Shown piece after piece: positions 8,501-14,622 of a stretch of 64,000 bases of DNA (its first letter is position 1; each line of letters starts with the position of its first letter). The position numbers and the translations under genes were made by a program. The DNA comes from Durusdinium trenchii (lineage: Eukaryota > Sar > Dinophyceae > Suessiales > Symbiodiniaceae): positions 196,961-260,960 of the forward strand of contig CAXAMN010025306.1 of assembly GCA_963970005.1 (NCBI GenBank), read 5' to 3'. A model generated the notes under the pieces. That model was not told the DNA's origin, ran no database searches, and saw nothing but the letters and a program-made list of their open reading frames with translations.

Positions 8501-10816
8501 GAAGACTACGTCCAGAAGCGATTCCATGCATGTGCGCGATTGCTTCACAACTTCGGCATGGGGCAAACGGTATCCTCTCCCACCGTCATGATCTCCGAGA
8601 TGAACCCGCACGAAGACCTGATGAGGTTCTTACACGAGGCGATGATCATACTTAATGAGAATCCAGGTTTCCAGAAGGAGATCTCGTTCTTCGGGGGGAT
8701 CAGGTTGTCATCAACTATGACGGAGAACTTCTTCAAAACGAGGAGAGGGCCCAGCATCCATGTGGAAAAGCAGATAGTCGGCAGCGCCAAGTACTACCAG
8801 GGATCCTATGACCTTGGCAACGTGTGTTACACCAAATACCTCAAGACCATACTGGAGCCCGATGTATTCCGCAATATATTCGGAGATGATCCCACGGAGG
8901 AACGGGTAGGTGATATGGTGGAAGCGCTGCTGGGCATGTTAGAAATTGCTCAACTCTTCAGACACCTGTTCTTGGGATGGGGTGACATCGAAGCTTTGAG
9001 GACGGGATTAGAAGAATCCATCAAGCGCGTCACTGCATCGCTGTACGATAGGACAACGTATGAGAACCGAAAGCGATCGACGATCAGAACATTGGACCCG
9101 CACTCTGATGAGGCGGCAAACGTGGCAATGATTCTCGTTCGCATGAGGACCATGCCGCCTCCTGAATTCGACATCGACCACTTCTTCGAAATTGGGAAAG
9201 AACCAGAACAGGGAGCGGAGGCTACTGACCAGCCCGAGGCCGAAGGTGTCGATATGGAGACTGAATGTGAACAGGAGAAAGAGGAGCAAGACGTTGACAT
9301 GTCCGATCCGAAGACATCAATACTGCAAGCCATCGACGAGTTCGAGAAGAAGATCGGGCAAGCAGAATTCTGCATCCACTGCATGAAGTCGGGACACACA
9401 ACTCTCAATTGCGAGAAGACCCCTTCATCTTCACCTACGGTCACCTCAGTGTTGAGTGATTGGAAGAAGAGAGTGAAAGGGGAGGTTGCACCCGACGATG
9501 TACCATCTGGACATCCGACCGAAGAGCCTAAGAAGAAGAAGCAGAGAGCATCGCCTACTCCAGATAGGAAGGTCGACAGCGAGTTCAGGCGAAAAGAGAT
9601 GTTGAAAGCAAGAGTCGTGACAATGTTCGACCATGACGGATTCACCTTGATCGAAAGTGCTGATGGAGTCGAAGGAGGGACACATTCCTACAATGGGCGG
9701 ACGCTTGCGGAAGCAGGCCCTAGGGATATGAAGGTGGTGTACGAATTTGTCGAGAAGGCATGTGTGCACTCCAGTTCCCTCACACCAAAGGCATGTCATC
9801 ACTTCTATCCCCTACCAACACGGAGGGAGAAGGGATACAAGCCGATCGACCCCATGACGATGATCGGGAAGGTAGAATTAGTACCGATCAACGGAGTCAC
9901 TTTCGCTGCACAGAACTCCGACTACGGCAACCACAAGTATCCGACTCCAGATTGTCGAGTACCTGAATACAGCCAAGCGAGCCAGGCCCTGAGTCGCCGA
10001 TTGGGAGCGAAGTTGAGGCATCGAATTGGACGCCAGTTCAGGACAGGAGGAAGACTCACACCAATCAAATGCGATGAAGGCGCATGGGTGTCATGGGAAG
10101 ACCTGTTAGGTGATAACGCAGTTTGGGAAGACGGTTATCACTATGGCAACATAGACATCGTGACCAAGAAGGCGCGTTTGGAGAAGTACTTCGACCAGAA
10201 CTATGAGTGTTTCCGCATAACCAAGAGGGTCAGATTCCAAATGCTGGCAGTCCGCGTTCACCCTGACGAACTCAATGACCCTGATGACCCGATGGAGAAA
10301 GAATGGATTGACGAACTCAAGGGCATGGGAATTACTAAAGGAAGACTCCACCATAGCGATGGATGGTGCTTTCCCGTGGCCGTAAGAGCAACCTCGGCAC
10401 ACTCAACGGATGGCGGAGGTTACGACGTTACCATTAACATCGACCACATTGGATCGAGAATGACCAACGACATGGCCCTATCTATGGTGACTGCATTTCA
10501 CGCTACCAATCTTGGAGCGCTGACTTCAATCATGCGACGAGGGCTAGTGCCAGGAGGTCTCGGTTCATCGGGAAGGGATTCTACCCACTTCACATGTTTT
10601 CCGCCATGGGCCTGGGAGCAAGGCTACAAGGGAAAACCTTGGCTAGGTCGTAAGGTCGCATTGAGTGATCGCCCAGTGGTTCTCTACATTCCGGTGTGGA
10701 AGCTGCAGGAGTACGGACTTCTCATCTCAGCGACTGGATCTCTATTGGTTGAGAACGTCGTTCCCTTCGATGAGGTTAAAGGGGCATGGTTGCAATGCGA
10801 CAATGCGGAACCCTGA
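2468..10816 (+). CDS. Giant pol continuation: RNase H, methyltransferase-like region, zinc knuckle, Tpt1/KptA-like domain
   Basis: Frame 2 is open from 2456; position 2468 is a TTG codon, not a real start. Residues 1-300 are copia RNase H: D-A-D-Y-A-G (about 143-148), E-A-E-I (about 189), D-D-N-Q (about 223) and A-D-I-H-T-K (about 275). Residues about 720-930 contain L-L-C-S-E-E, S-D-D, G-P-C-T-G-G-S-A-W, E-L-P-R, K-P-W and a Cys/His block; this arrangement suggests a Rossmann-type methyltransferase-like domain, an inference. A Pro-rich segment lies near 1430-1460. Residues 2302-2315 form a CX2CX4HX4C zinc knuckle. Residues about 2507-2776 match Tpt1/KptA in order: LSRRLGAKLRH, G-A-W-V-S-W-E-D-L-L, K-R-V-R-F, V-R-A-T-S-A-H-S, F-H-A-T with G-L, T-H-F-T, and a C-terminal V-L-Y-I-P block. 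A TGA follows. The regions between these domains are unrecognised. Confidence 0.8.
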   Translation: MKKVATPMLPDVTKDHPSRAPCSTQKGLAVTCTWCGTCFSPDQAASKARSTDDDVKSDTKEQPRGTLAPHAASLLMKLLYAARIARFDLLRAINVLARNVTKWTVADDAKLHHLMCYVHHSADQKMVGWVGDSKADLSLALFADADYAGCGQSLKSTSGAHMHVQGKRTRFPLAGGSKRQGCVSHSTPEAEIVAADYALRTLGIPSISAWETLMRTPPRIVFYDDNQAMINVMRSGRNPTMRRMERTHGISITWLYEMFKRDYLLLVYEVTARMAADIHTKGFDDANSWKHACMLINILSDDGLRSQALLDLMKPTHDGLSYAKQLQKDRHSKVPTYPYTTIPVVPPQLYQPGLSSKEGLQEIPGCDPYVMVRTPKLYRLRPPRAPPDMAYLRSTWILQDAQWQQIEDKVDPNLEPVRFDRWVERAFFQFHPLSSPLPETSAPASGHFNAATLPRLLFSLRPLVQCRELQQTLRDSSLYLSIHHCSTSALHVLNALTRLVHGGNGGSGGSSMIFEGSSMIFDNFVSDPEEQEHSVHDHWEVDEEARTLTRIHSSPRRKAFCPGDAPSCPVDMSRIKDERMTYRQGSQFESSDFEDCVKDYWRHSGRGTHTKTHLRWIGKTVFTLRGNNAESENEEAKSAAIALCSTPKRMKTIPLKDIIVPTFVSVSKAKSEESKEHRIVDVNMRRHDGEIAYRYQFVLCEEDDNLAARDEQMVIDLYDIGKEPAFILLCSEECNHFTHLAAKHDCTIVTVSQSDDLTSPYGIARALAAVRSEKDAVMFAGPCTGGSAWSRYNAKVSDAIAKSIELKRALYWDLWERFETVMVRVLRIGAAALFELPRYCAYWKDQRVQSLLSGTDCDCHVFDGCMYGLGAEFNDSHSDKKLIKKPWKIVSWNLEFGNQLSRTCDKSHSHRDCAGKYTKTTQLYNKKIVGIILKTVTKRVAEFQKSEKMIHAAPCLMIRASGSSVNERSVCDATSNETAYTCDEHGIQISHVRRIEPHGIHDFQDCCVCLCDHSTASPVRFSDVAMASVGGVMNYNSNTGGYPTFIIKILDGLVEMKERGQITLPPRMSRSTHGLDVVEAWIAVGIPPLVPLSINYAMSRTKSDDTKFLTASLKKLVGYMNEDEKKETTGDLARRYKLSMATIKGRFGNDANGVFSNLSRYLVEPEEIGVIDDLWDDVRAFINNGRLSDTMVAYQQWRNLSGSASESMNMREAADPSDHVYATRLESYYTIFSSIFYHTSDKLTSRNAREKVQELIDTVNREVRNMALAIRVHNSDSTLDKIHVIDVLEDLIARKRGLPKYRSAAQNHMETFLGSMSVMVQYLDNCKPLVATIIPGELRFMREKVMPMINQWIPVEPTMFRVQYNAAAAESGRQDEYNRRSSAFKSYTDYIEELKKKIEDKIIPSLPFWNMQESEGPEPPDVAHRPKWCPPLQIYGDFTRPTAKPMPRAPRPPPPSSSFEQQNFSERPSDSSTGHGPASHKRWGRTGGSTSTGAASRDISVTTWFRMPFPMGSDKHYVFGKDYFSRDMKVYAMVSANQVPSGHTVEGPCTVNGQMTWLQYLRRLTSYLMFWHGGYQETVIDRNYHKEDAHWFAQYTNIYDSTQVSLAGGLPSPRTLYNLCYPMEAKVTDEAELELRMRETLKGFIPSVTCQPASRAIDGGSVHCEFIGAMKTSKVILMSDFEYITKSNSGKQTVFAQSLLSLGWDKVINMSCTPEYKKGVVTDSYGFIDFVRDRIDDVKRHEPTSIHVWLSLSHLVTAGEKGTYKTVIVPTDFVPRLRDVIIKLDACCQLPTFVRICADVEFHHAVGSFGKIANMIKDELSLNGMMSTTSDRFWRAISVAGGGHPYSMKSGTSLVHAVMEKYLFREKMLASCFMAPDPLTEANSLHDPNLEHVLQDKERLYQYLFGDSVRGSHAYQSTAGPSGENESERRKREKVRRENKMPWMDEYWGVLQPEPIYSRTQRWYVIDDFKEGEEICCDYCLVCNPIDSDLKDDCYAECINGAANRCRGMSAEDYVQKRFHACARLLHNFGMGQTVSSPTVMISEMNPHEDLMRFLHEAMIILNENPGFQKEISFFGGIRLSSTMTENFFKTRRGPSIHVEKQIVGSAKYYQGSYDLGNVCYTKYLKTILEPDVFRNIFGDDPTEERVGDMVEALLGMLEIAQLFRHLFLGWGDIEALRTGLEESIKRVTASLYDRTTYENRKRSTIRTLDPHSDEAANVAMILVRMRTMPPPEFDIDHFFEIGKEPEQGAEATDQPEAEGVDMETECEQEKEEQDVDMSDPKTSILQAIDEFEKKIGQAEFCIHCMKSGHTTLNCEKTPSSSPTVTSVLSDWKKRVKGEVAPDDVPSGHPTEEPKKKKQRASPTPDRKVDSEFRRKEMLKARVVTMFDHDGFTLIESADGVEGGTHSYNGRTLAEAGPRDMKVVYEFVEKACVHSSSLTPKACHHFYPLPTRREKGYKPIDPMTMIGKVELVPINGVTFAAQNSDYGNHKYPTPDCRVPEYSQASQALSRRLGAKLRHRIGRQFRTGGRLTPIKCDEGAWVSWEDLLGDNAVWEDGYHYGNIDIVTKKARLEKYFDQNYECFRITKRVRFQMLAVRVHPDELNDPDDPMEKEWIDELKGMGITKGRLHHSDGWCFPVAVRATSAHSTDGGGYDVTINIDHIGSRMTNDMALSMVTAFHATNLGALTSIMRRGLVPGGLGSSGRDSTHFTCFPPWAWEQGYKGKPWLGRKVALSDRPVVLYIPVWKLQEYGLLISATGSLLVENVVPFDEVKGAWLQCDNAEP
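9371..9412 (+). other. CCHC zinc knuckle in polyprotein
   Basis: Codons at 9371, 9380, 9395 and 9410 give C-x2-C-x4-H-x4-C, the retroviral/retrotransposon nucleocapsid knuckle spacing. It is flanked upstream by an acidic Glu/Asp-rich run and downstream by a Lys-rich run. Its position is unusual: nucleocapsid knuckles belong to gag, 5' of pol, whereas this one lies about 6.5 kb 3' of the reverse transcriptase. Confidence 0.8.
9986..10795 (+). other. Tpt1/KptA-like RNA 2'-phosphotransferase domain within the retroelement polyprotein
   Basis: Tpt1/KptA enzymes use NAD+ to remove a 2'-phosphate from RNA splice junctions, with ADP-ribosyl chemistry. The family's linear motif order is recognisable here. 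L-R-H is present (Arg-His pair of the catalytic tetrad), as is an R-A-x-x-x-H-S block (third tetrad Arg). A GRDSTHFT segment could supply the fourth Arg and the H-x-H-like block. The final strand-helix-strand region is also present. At about 270 residues it is longer than typical Tpt1 (about 180-230), with an insertion between the R-F block and the R-A block. Retention of the apparent catalytic residues argues that it is not just decayed host sequence. ADP-ribosyltransferases of other subfamilies are the main alternative. Confidence 0.7.
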
Positions 10817-10909
10817 CAGCCTGAGGAGATCGAATGGATCCGGTTACTCAATAGAGAACCCGACCCTGGAAGCTACCTTGTTCTGGAGTCCAAATACGGG
10901 AACCCGATC

Positions 10910-12298
10910 ATGACCCCACGCTACCAAAAGCTTGAGAGTTTAGCGGTTGAGGTTCAGGACGATACCTACTCCGAGGACGACGCCAAAATCTCAAAGCTGT
11001 TGGGTATGGTCGAGGAGAGTGGTGTCTACCCAGAATATGATAGCACCGAGTGGCAGGAAATCTTTGAGGAGATCGTGTACCGCCGGGCAATGAAAGACTA
11101 CGACTCGAGACCGTGTCCTAACTGTCTTGGCGAAGTCGATGTGCGATTGACGATATGTCCGCACTGCGTAGCGGTTTTGATCGCAAATGGGAAGCTAACG
11201 CATGTGGTACCCAAGGAGACAAGGGACCGCAATCGACGATCACCTCCGAAAGATGTCCCAGCCAGTTCTTCCGGTGAAACAACTTCTGCTGCAGGTGCAA
11301 ACATCGATGAAGTCATCAAGAACGCACGCAAGACAGCCGAAGAGGTCATTGAGGTCGGGGAATCCGAAGGAGAGGAAGAGGAGGAAGTTCCTATCATTTT
11401 GAAGGAACGACCGGACGAAGTTGGAGGCGAACCCGAATATCGGGAGGTCCCTCAAGATGGATACGGGAATGAACTTCCACAACCTTTCCCCTTCGCAATT
11501 GACGAATTGCCGCAAGAAGCTGCGATCCCCATCGACCACAACTTTGCCGTCACACAGCAATTTGATCTGAGGTTGATGAAGTTGATCAAGAGCTTGGCCA
11601 ACGCAACATTCGACATCAACTGCTTTGAAAGTCGTGAAGATGTACTGCGGATGTTCGACGACGGGCAGCGGCATGATACTCCGCACAATAGATGGCCGAT
11701 AGTACCGAATGATCCGGATACTGGGTTTCCAAGACGTCTCCAGAGAGCCGAGGTCGTAGGCATGAGCAGATGGACCGACGACACGTACGCAGCAGAAGCG
11801 TGGCAGATCTATGAATTCCACGCCCACGTTGTTCACCCGATGATGATCACTGCAATCCGCTGCGGGCTTAGCCACAAATACCTCAAAGAGGTCGGCAGCA
11901 CTCGGCGTGACATGAGTGATCCAAAGGCTCAAAAGTCTGAGACCCAGGATGAGATCATCGAGAAACTGGCGTTCATCTCAAATTTCATCAGACGCTTGAT
12001 TAAGAAGACCTTCGGGGCGAGCCGATATAGTTACTACCAGAAACCAGATGACGAAAGTGCCGCTCCATACAAATTCATCGACATTAGTCCTGCCATCAAA
12101 TCGGAGAGGAGGAATGTCACGAAGGAGATCCTCGTTGCATGCCGCTACTATGGCATAGAGGTATCCGATGTCCAGGAAAAGAAATTGAAGTCCTTCGAGG
12201 AGCAGATCCGAAGGGGAAACCCAAGGAACGTTGAGCTCATCAAGGACTACATTGGCTTTGTCGGCGCTGACTACATGCGACAAATCACGAATGGTTGA
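10910..12298 (+). CDS. Retroelement downstream ORF with zinc ribbon
   Basis: This ORF has 462 codons from ATG 10910 to TGA 12296-12298, in the same frame as the preceding giant ORF. The 31 codons between the upstream TGA (10814-10816) and this ATG are also open, so it may be the original C-terminal part of the polyprotein. Residues 69-86 form a C-x2-C-x10-C-x2-C ribbon followed by a basic, Ser/Pro-rich stretch. Residues about 125-155 are strongly acidic. The C-terminal half is helical and charged, with no family I recognise. It ends about 330 bp before the 3' LTR. It could be an element-specific nucleic-acid-binding protein. Confidence 0.65.
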   Translation: MTPRYQKLESLAVEVQDDTYSEDDAKISKLLGMVEESGVYPEYDSTEWQEIFEEIVYRRAMKDYDSRPCPNCLGEVDVRLTICPHCVAVLIANGKLTHVVPKETRDRNRRSPPKDVPASSSGETTSAAGANIDEVIKNARKTAEEVIEVGESEGEEEEEVPIILKERPDEVGGEPEYREVPQDGYGNELPQPFPFAIDELPQEAAIPIDHNFAVTQQFDLRLMKLIKSLANATFDINCFESREDVLRMFDDGQRHDTPHNRWPIVPNDPDTGFPRRLQRAEVVGMSRWTDDTYAAEAWQIYEFHAHVVHPMMITAIRCGLSHKYLKEVGSTRRDMSDPKAQKSETQDEIIEKLAFISNFIRRLIKKTFGASRYSYYQKPDDESAAPYKFIDISPAIKSERRNVTKEILVACRYYGIEVSDVQEKKLKSFEEQIRRGNPRNVELIKDYIGFVGADYMRQITNG

Positions 12299-12629
12299 AC
12301 ATTGAGGTCATACCGACATGCCACTTCCGGTACTTCAAGTACTGAGGGATCTTGGGTAATTCATGATGACCGTTTTGGCATCATGGGAGTGAGAGAGGAT
12401 TGTGTTTCACACCGTTGGTAATCGCATGATACCATAGGTAGGTGCACGTTTTCCGCTTGTAGCTCCATTGCCTGTTTGATCCAACTTTCAAGCGAATGCA
12501 AGATCGTTTGCTAATTCAGCTCAATAGGACATACTGGTTGACCTCCAATGCACTTTTGAGAACGTGATTCGTTCTCCGGTTTTTACATCCACTCATCTCC
12601 CTTCCCCGTCGAAGCACGGATGTGGGGGG
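12299..12629 (+). promoter_or_regulatory. Element 3' untranslated region ending in a polypurine-like tract
   Basis: About 330 bp without an ORF separate the last stop codon from the LTR. The final bases, around 12618-12629, read GGATGTGGGGGG immediately before the TG of the LTR. A G-rich tract in this position is where the plus-strand primer (polypurine tract) of LTR retrotransposons lies. The tract is interrupted by pyrimidines, so the assignment rests mostly on its position. Confidence 0.5.
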
Positions 12630-12683
12630 TGTCAATAGGGATGAGGTCCCAGTATAGTTGCTATACAGGTACACGCCATATAC

Positions 12684-12695
12684 TTTTGGCTCAAG
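12684..12695 (+). promoter_or_regulatory. DinoSL-like segment inside LTR
   Basis: TTTTGGCTCAAG equals the last 12 nt of the 22-nt dinoflagellate spliced leader. It is preceded by GCCA with five extra bases (TATAC) between, as if the leader's GCCA block had been split. Relic leaders embedded in genomic copies are known from reverse transcription of trans-spliced mRNAs in dinoflagellates. A 12-nt match in 64 kb on two strands is expected about 0.008 times by chance. Confidence 0.55.
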
Positions 12696-12846
12696 TGCCC
12701 AACCAGGTAAAAAGGAGCTTTAGCGCGCGAGCTTCATGTTGACCTAAGAGCTAGAACGGGGCCAGGGCACACCTTTCCATCCGTTCGCAGCTTAACCCTT
12801 GTTATATAATTTGACACTGTTTGGGGTGTTTTGCCCGGATATATAT

Positions 12847-12881
12847 ATATATTGATAAAAAAAACATATTTATCAATATAT
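12847..12881 (+). terminator. LTR hairpin, possible RNA 3'-end signal
   Basis: Thirteen bases at 12847-12859 pair perfectly with 12869-12881 across a 9-nt A-rich loop, about 13 bp before the LTR end. A stem so near the 3' end of an LTR may mark an RNA processing or stability site, or may simply reflect AT-rich sequence. Confidence 0.35.
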
Positions 12882-12907
12882 CTTTCGGTTGACAACTTTT
12901 GGACGAG

Positions 12908-13642
12908 GCGGCTATGTGTGGCGCAGGGAAAGTTCTAGGGGTGGACATCGATGCTGAAGCAATCGCCTCAGCTGCACGAAGCTGGTCTCTCAATGAGAAG
13001 GGCTTGGCCGATTTGGTCTCCATGGAGCAGCAAGATGAGGAAGCTGAGGAAACCGGCCACTTCAACGAAGTGCCATCGGTGAAGTTCATGGAAGCTCCTG
13101 GGAGCCCGACTGAAGCTTTCAGATTCATGCAGGCCTTTGTTGAGGACACAGCCGTTCCTGCATGAAGTGGCCGGTGTCGCCAACTCTTCTTGTGGAAATG
13201 CAAAGGGTTTGCTATGAGTTGTGTTTCGATACTTTAGCATAGTTACACGGTTTTGTAAAAGCGGGAGCCATGATTGCTAACTTGCACCTTTCGTGAAACA
13301 GAGGAGGAGGGTGGATTCGATGTCATTGTGGCAAACATTTTGCATGAACCGCTTCTGAACCTTGCACCTACTCTGGCGGTAGCTGCCGTGCCTGGTGCCA
13401 AAGTGTGCTTGACTGGCTTGCGGAGTGAGTTCCCGGAAGAACTTCAGGACCTTCAATCAGCTTTCGAAGAGTTTGATTTGCAGCGAACTGACCTGAGTGC
13501 TGGATGGTGCCTCCTTGAAGGAAAAGTGCTACACGTGAGCTACTGTCCTCGCAAGACCCTGCAAACACGCATTCGGGCATGTACGGGTTTTGTGGACAAA
13601 TATTTTTTGCTTCGTCCGGGGGCAACCGCACGCTCAAGATAA
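12908..13642 (+). CDS. PrmA-like (ribosomal protein L11 methyltransferase family) gene, 3' exons, disrupted upstream
   Basis: The first exon reads G-A-G-K-V-L-G-V-D-I-D-A-E-A-I, the SAM-binding motif I region of PrmA-type methyltransferases. After an intron ending in CAG at 13299-13301, the second exon reads F-D-V-I-V-A-N-I-L-H-E-P-L, the A-N-I-L active-site block, followed by P-G-A-K-V-C-L-T-G-L and W-C-L-L-E-G-K near the C-terminus. These are in correct family order. The first exon probably begins after an AG at 12906-12907, only 13 bp downstream of the retroelement LTR. The N-terminal half is not in the window's open sequence, so this copy is probably interrupted by the insertion. The donor of the intron and the exact stop are uncertain; the terminal 35 residues after E-G-K may be intron read-through. 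Confidence 0.65.
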
Positions 13643-13691
13643 AGACGTACGATACGAATGGTCAAGCTGTGACGAAACCTCAGTAGAGGGA

Positions 13692-13880
13692 AAACCTAAG
13701 AATTCAGGTAACCATGCAGCGTTGTGCAGCGTTGAGTGTCCAAAAGAAACCAAATCACACTCATAATCAAGATTCATCACTTCTTCATGCGGTGTCAGTG
13801 TCCCAAGTTGATATCACTATCACAGACCAGCGCAAGTGTCTTTGTTAGCGCCAGGCTTGCACAGTCCTGGGCCTGCCTGC
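13692..13880 (+). repeat. Repeat D, copy 1, left part
   Basis: The stretch is clearly similar to 22710-22905, sharing a core with GCAGCGTTGTGCAGCGTTGAG, later TATCACAGACCA and GCCAGGCTTGC. A second block of the same repeat is at 14393-14430 here and at 22913-22950 there. Between the two blocks this copy carries the Lys-rich exon; the other copy has almost nothing. Confidence 0.7.
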
Positions 13881-14392
13881 TTCGCCTTCCTTGCTGAGGT
13901 CGAACCCTTCTTTGGGCGCTTACCTTTCTTGCGCTTGGCTGTCCTCAGGGGCTCATCTCCTCTTCGATCTTCTGATTTGTCCGTGCGTCTCTTCCCCGTG
14001 GGGGCAATCCCATCACTGCTTGAGTCTTCGTCATCAGATGCTGGTTCCTTGGCATGGCCGAACCACATCGGTGCCGGATCCGACCGCTTCTTCCGCTTTC
14101 GGCTCTTGGTCCGCGTCTCCTTGTCAACCACTTCACCGTCCTTCTCAGACTTCTTCTTTTTCTTCGGAACCTCCAAAGGCTCAGTCTCCTTCACCTTGGT
14201 GCCCACTGTTTTTCTCAGCGCGGCCAGTCTACCTGGAATATCCTCGCCCGCAGGCGCATCAGCCGTACCTGCTCCAATGTCAGCTTCCCAGTCCAAATGT
14301 CCTGGCTTCCCGGCCGCGGCCGAACCTCCATGAGCTGGATCGTATGGCGGAGCCGTCCCTGCCAAAATGGCAATCTCCCCATCAATATCCTC
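13820..14392 (-). CDS. Lys-rich low-complexity protein, probable exon
   Basis: The minus-strand frame is open from 14392 to a stop at 13820. Immediately upstream (14393-14400) is TAG preceded by GATGC, so an AG splice acceptor explains the frame opening better than the internal ATG at 14365. The product is Ala/Gly-rich at the start (with E-D-I-D-G-E-I-A-I-L), then strongly basic with runs of five Lys and several K-R-K-K type clusters, interspersed with a Ser/Asp acidic patch. It looks nuclear and disordered; no function is recognised. The exon sits inside repeat D and is absent from the sister copy near 22.9 kb. Confidence 0.45.
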   Translation of the reverse strand, partial: EDIDGEIAILAGTAPPYDPAHGGSAAAGKPGHLDWEADIGAGTADAPAGEDIPGRLAALRKTVGTKVKETEPLEVPKKKKKSEKDGEVVDKETRTKSRKRKKRSDPAPMWFGHAKEPASDDEDSSSDGIAPTGKRRTDKSEDRRGDEPLRTAKRKKGKRPKKGSTSARKAKQAGPGLCKPGANKDTCAGL

Positions 14393-14507
14393 CTAGCATC
14401 AAGCAAATAAGAAACCCATGAGTCCAGGGTGTTCGGAACCCCTATTTTTCCGGGAAAATTTTCAGGTGTTTTCCGGGATTTATTTTTTCGCATTTTTTCC
14501 CTATATA

Positions 14508-14622
14508 CTGCTTTTGCTTTTTGCTTTGTGCTTTTGCTTTTGCATTTGCTTGTGCTTTTTGATTTTGCTTTTTGCTTTTGCTTTTTGCATTTGCCTTTAC
14601 TTTTGCTTCTGCTTTTGCTGAC
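14508..14622 (+). repeat. GCTTTT/GCTTTTT imperfect tandem repeat
   Basis: Repeats of GCTTTT with T-number variants and occasional ATTTGC or TGTGC substitutions run for about 115 bp. On the minus strand this reads as Lys/Ser codons, but no gene is evident. Confidence 0.85.

Larger units (their letters stand above)
1..12894 (+). mobile_element. Copia-like LTR retrotransposon, 3' portion (5' end outside window)
   Basis: Domain order integrase, reverse transcriptase, RNase H on one strand is that of Ty1/copia (Pseudoviridae-type) elements. The left end is truncated by the window: frame 1 is open from base 1 and starts inside the integrase core. The right end is an LTR whose ends are perfect 6-bp inverted repeats. 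Unlike an ordinary copia element, which reaches its 3' LTR soon after RNase H, about 9 kb of mostly open sequence follows RNase H. Two lesions or recoding points interrupt an otherwise clean reading path: a frame change near 2467 and a TGA at 10814-10816. The near absence of stops over 12 kb suggests a young copy. The 5' LTR, gag, protease and most of the integrase must lie upstream. Confidence 0.9.
12630..12894 (+). repeat. 3' LTR (265 bp)
   Basis: The repeat starts TGTCAA (12630-12635) and ends TTGACA (12889-12894), which are exact reverse complements and have the canonical TG...CA ends. It follows the last element ORF and a G-rich tract. Inside are a dinoflagellate spliced-leader-like segment (12684-12695), a TATATAA-like run near 12800 and a 13-bp hairpin (12847-12859 with 12869-12881). 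The matching 5' LTR lies outside the window, so identity between LTRs and the target-site duplication could not be checked. Confidence 0.75.

Noticed and set aside
8950..9645. 231-codon minus-strand ORF
   Set aside because: Shadow of the retroelement polyprotein, arising from its acidic and Lys-rich codons.
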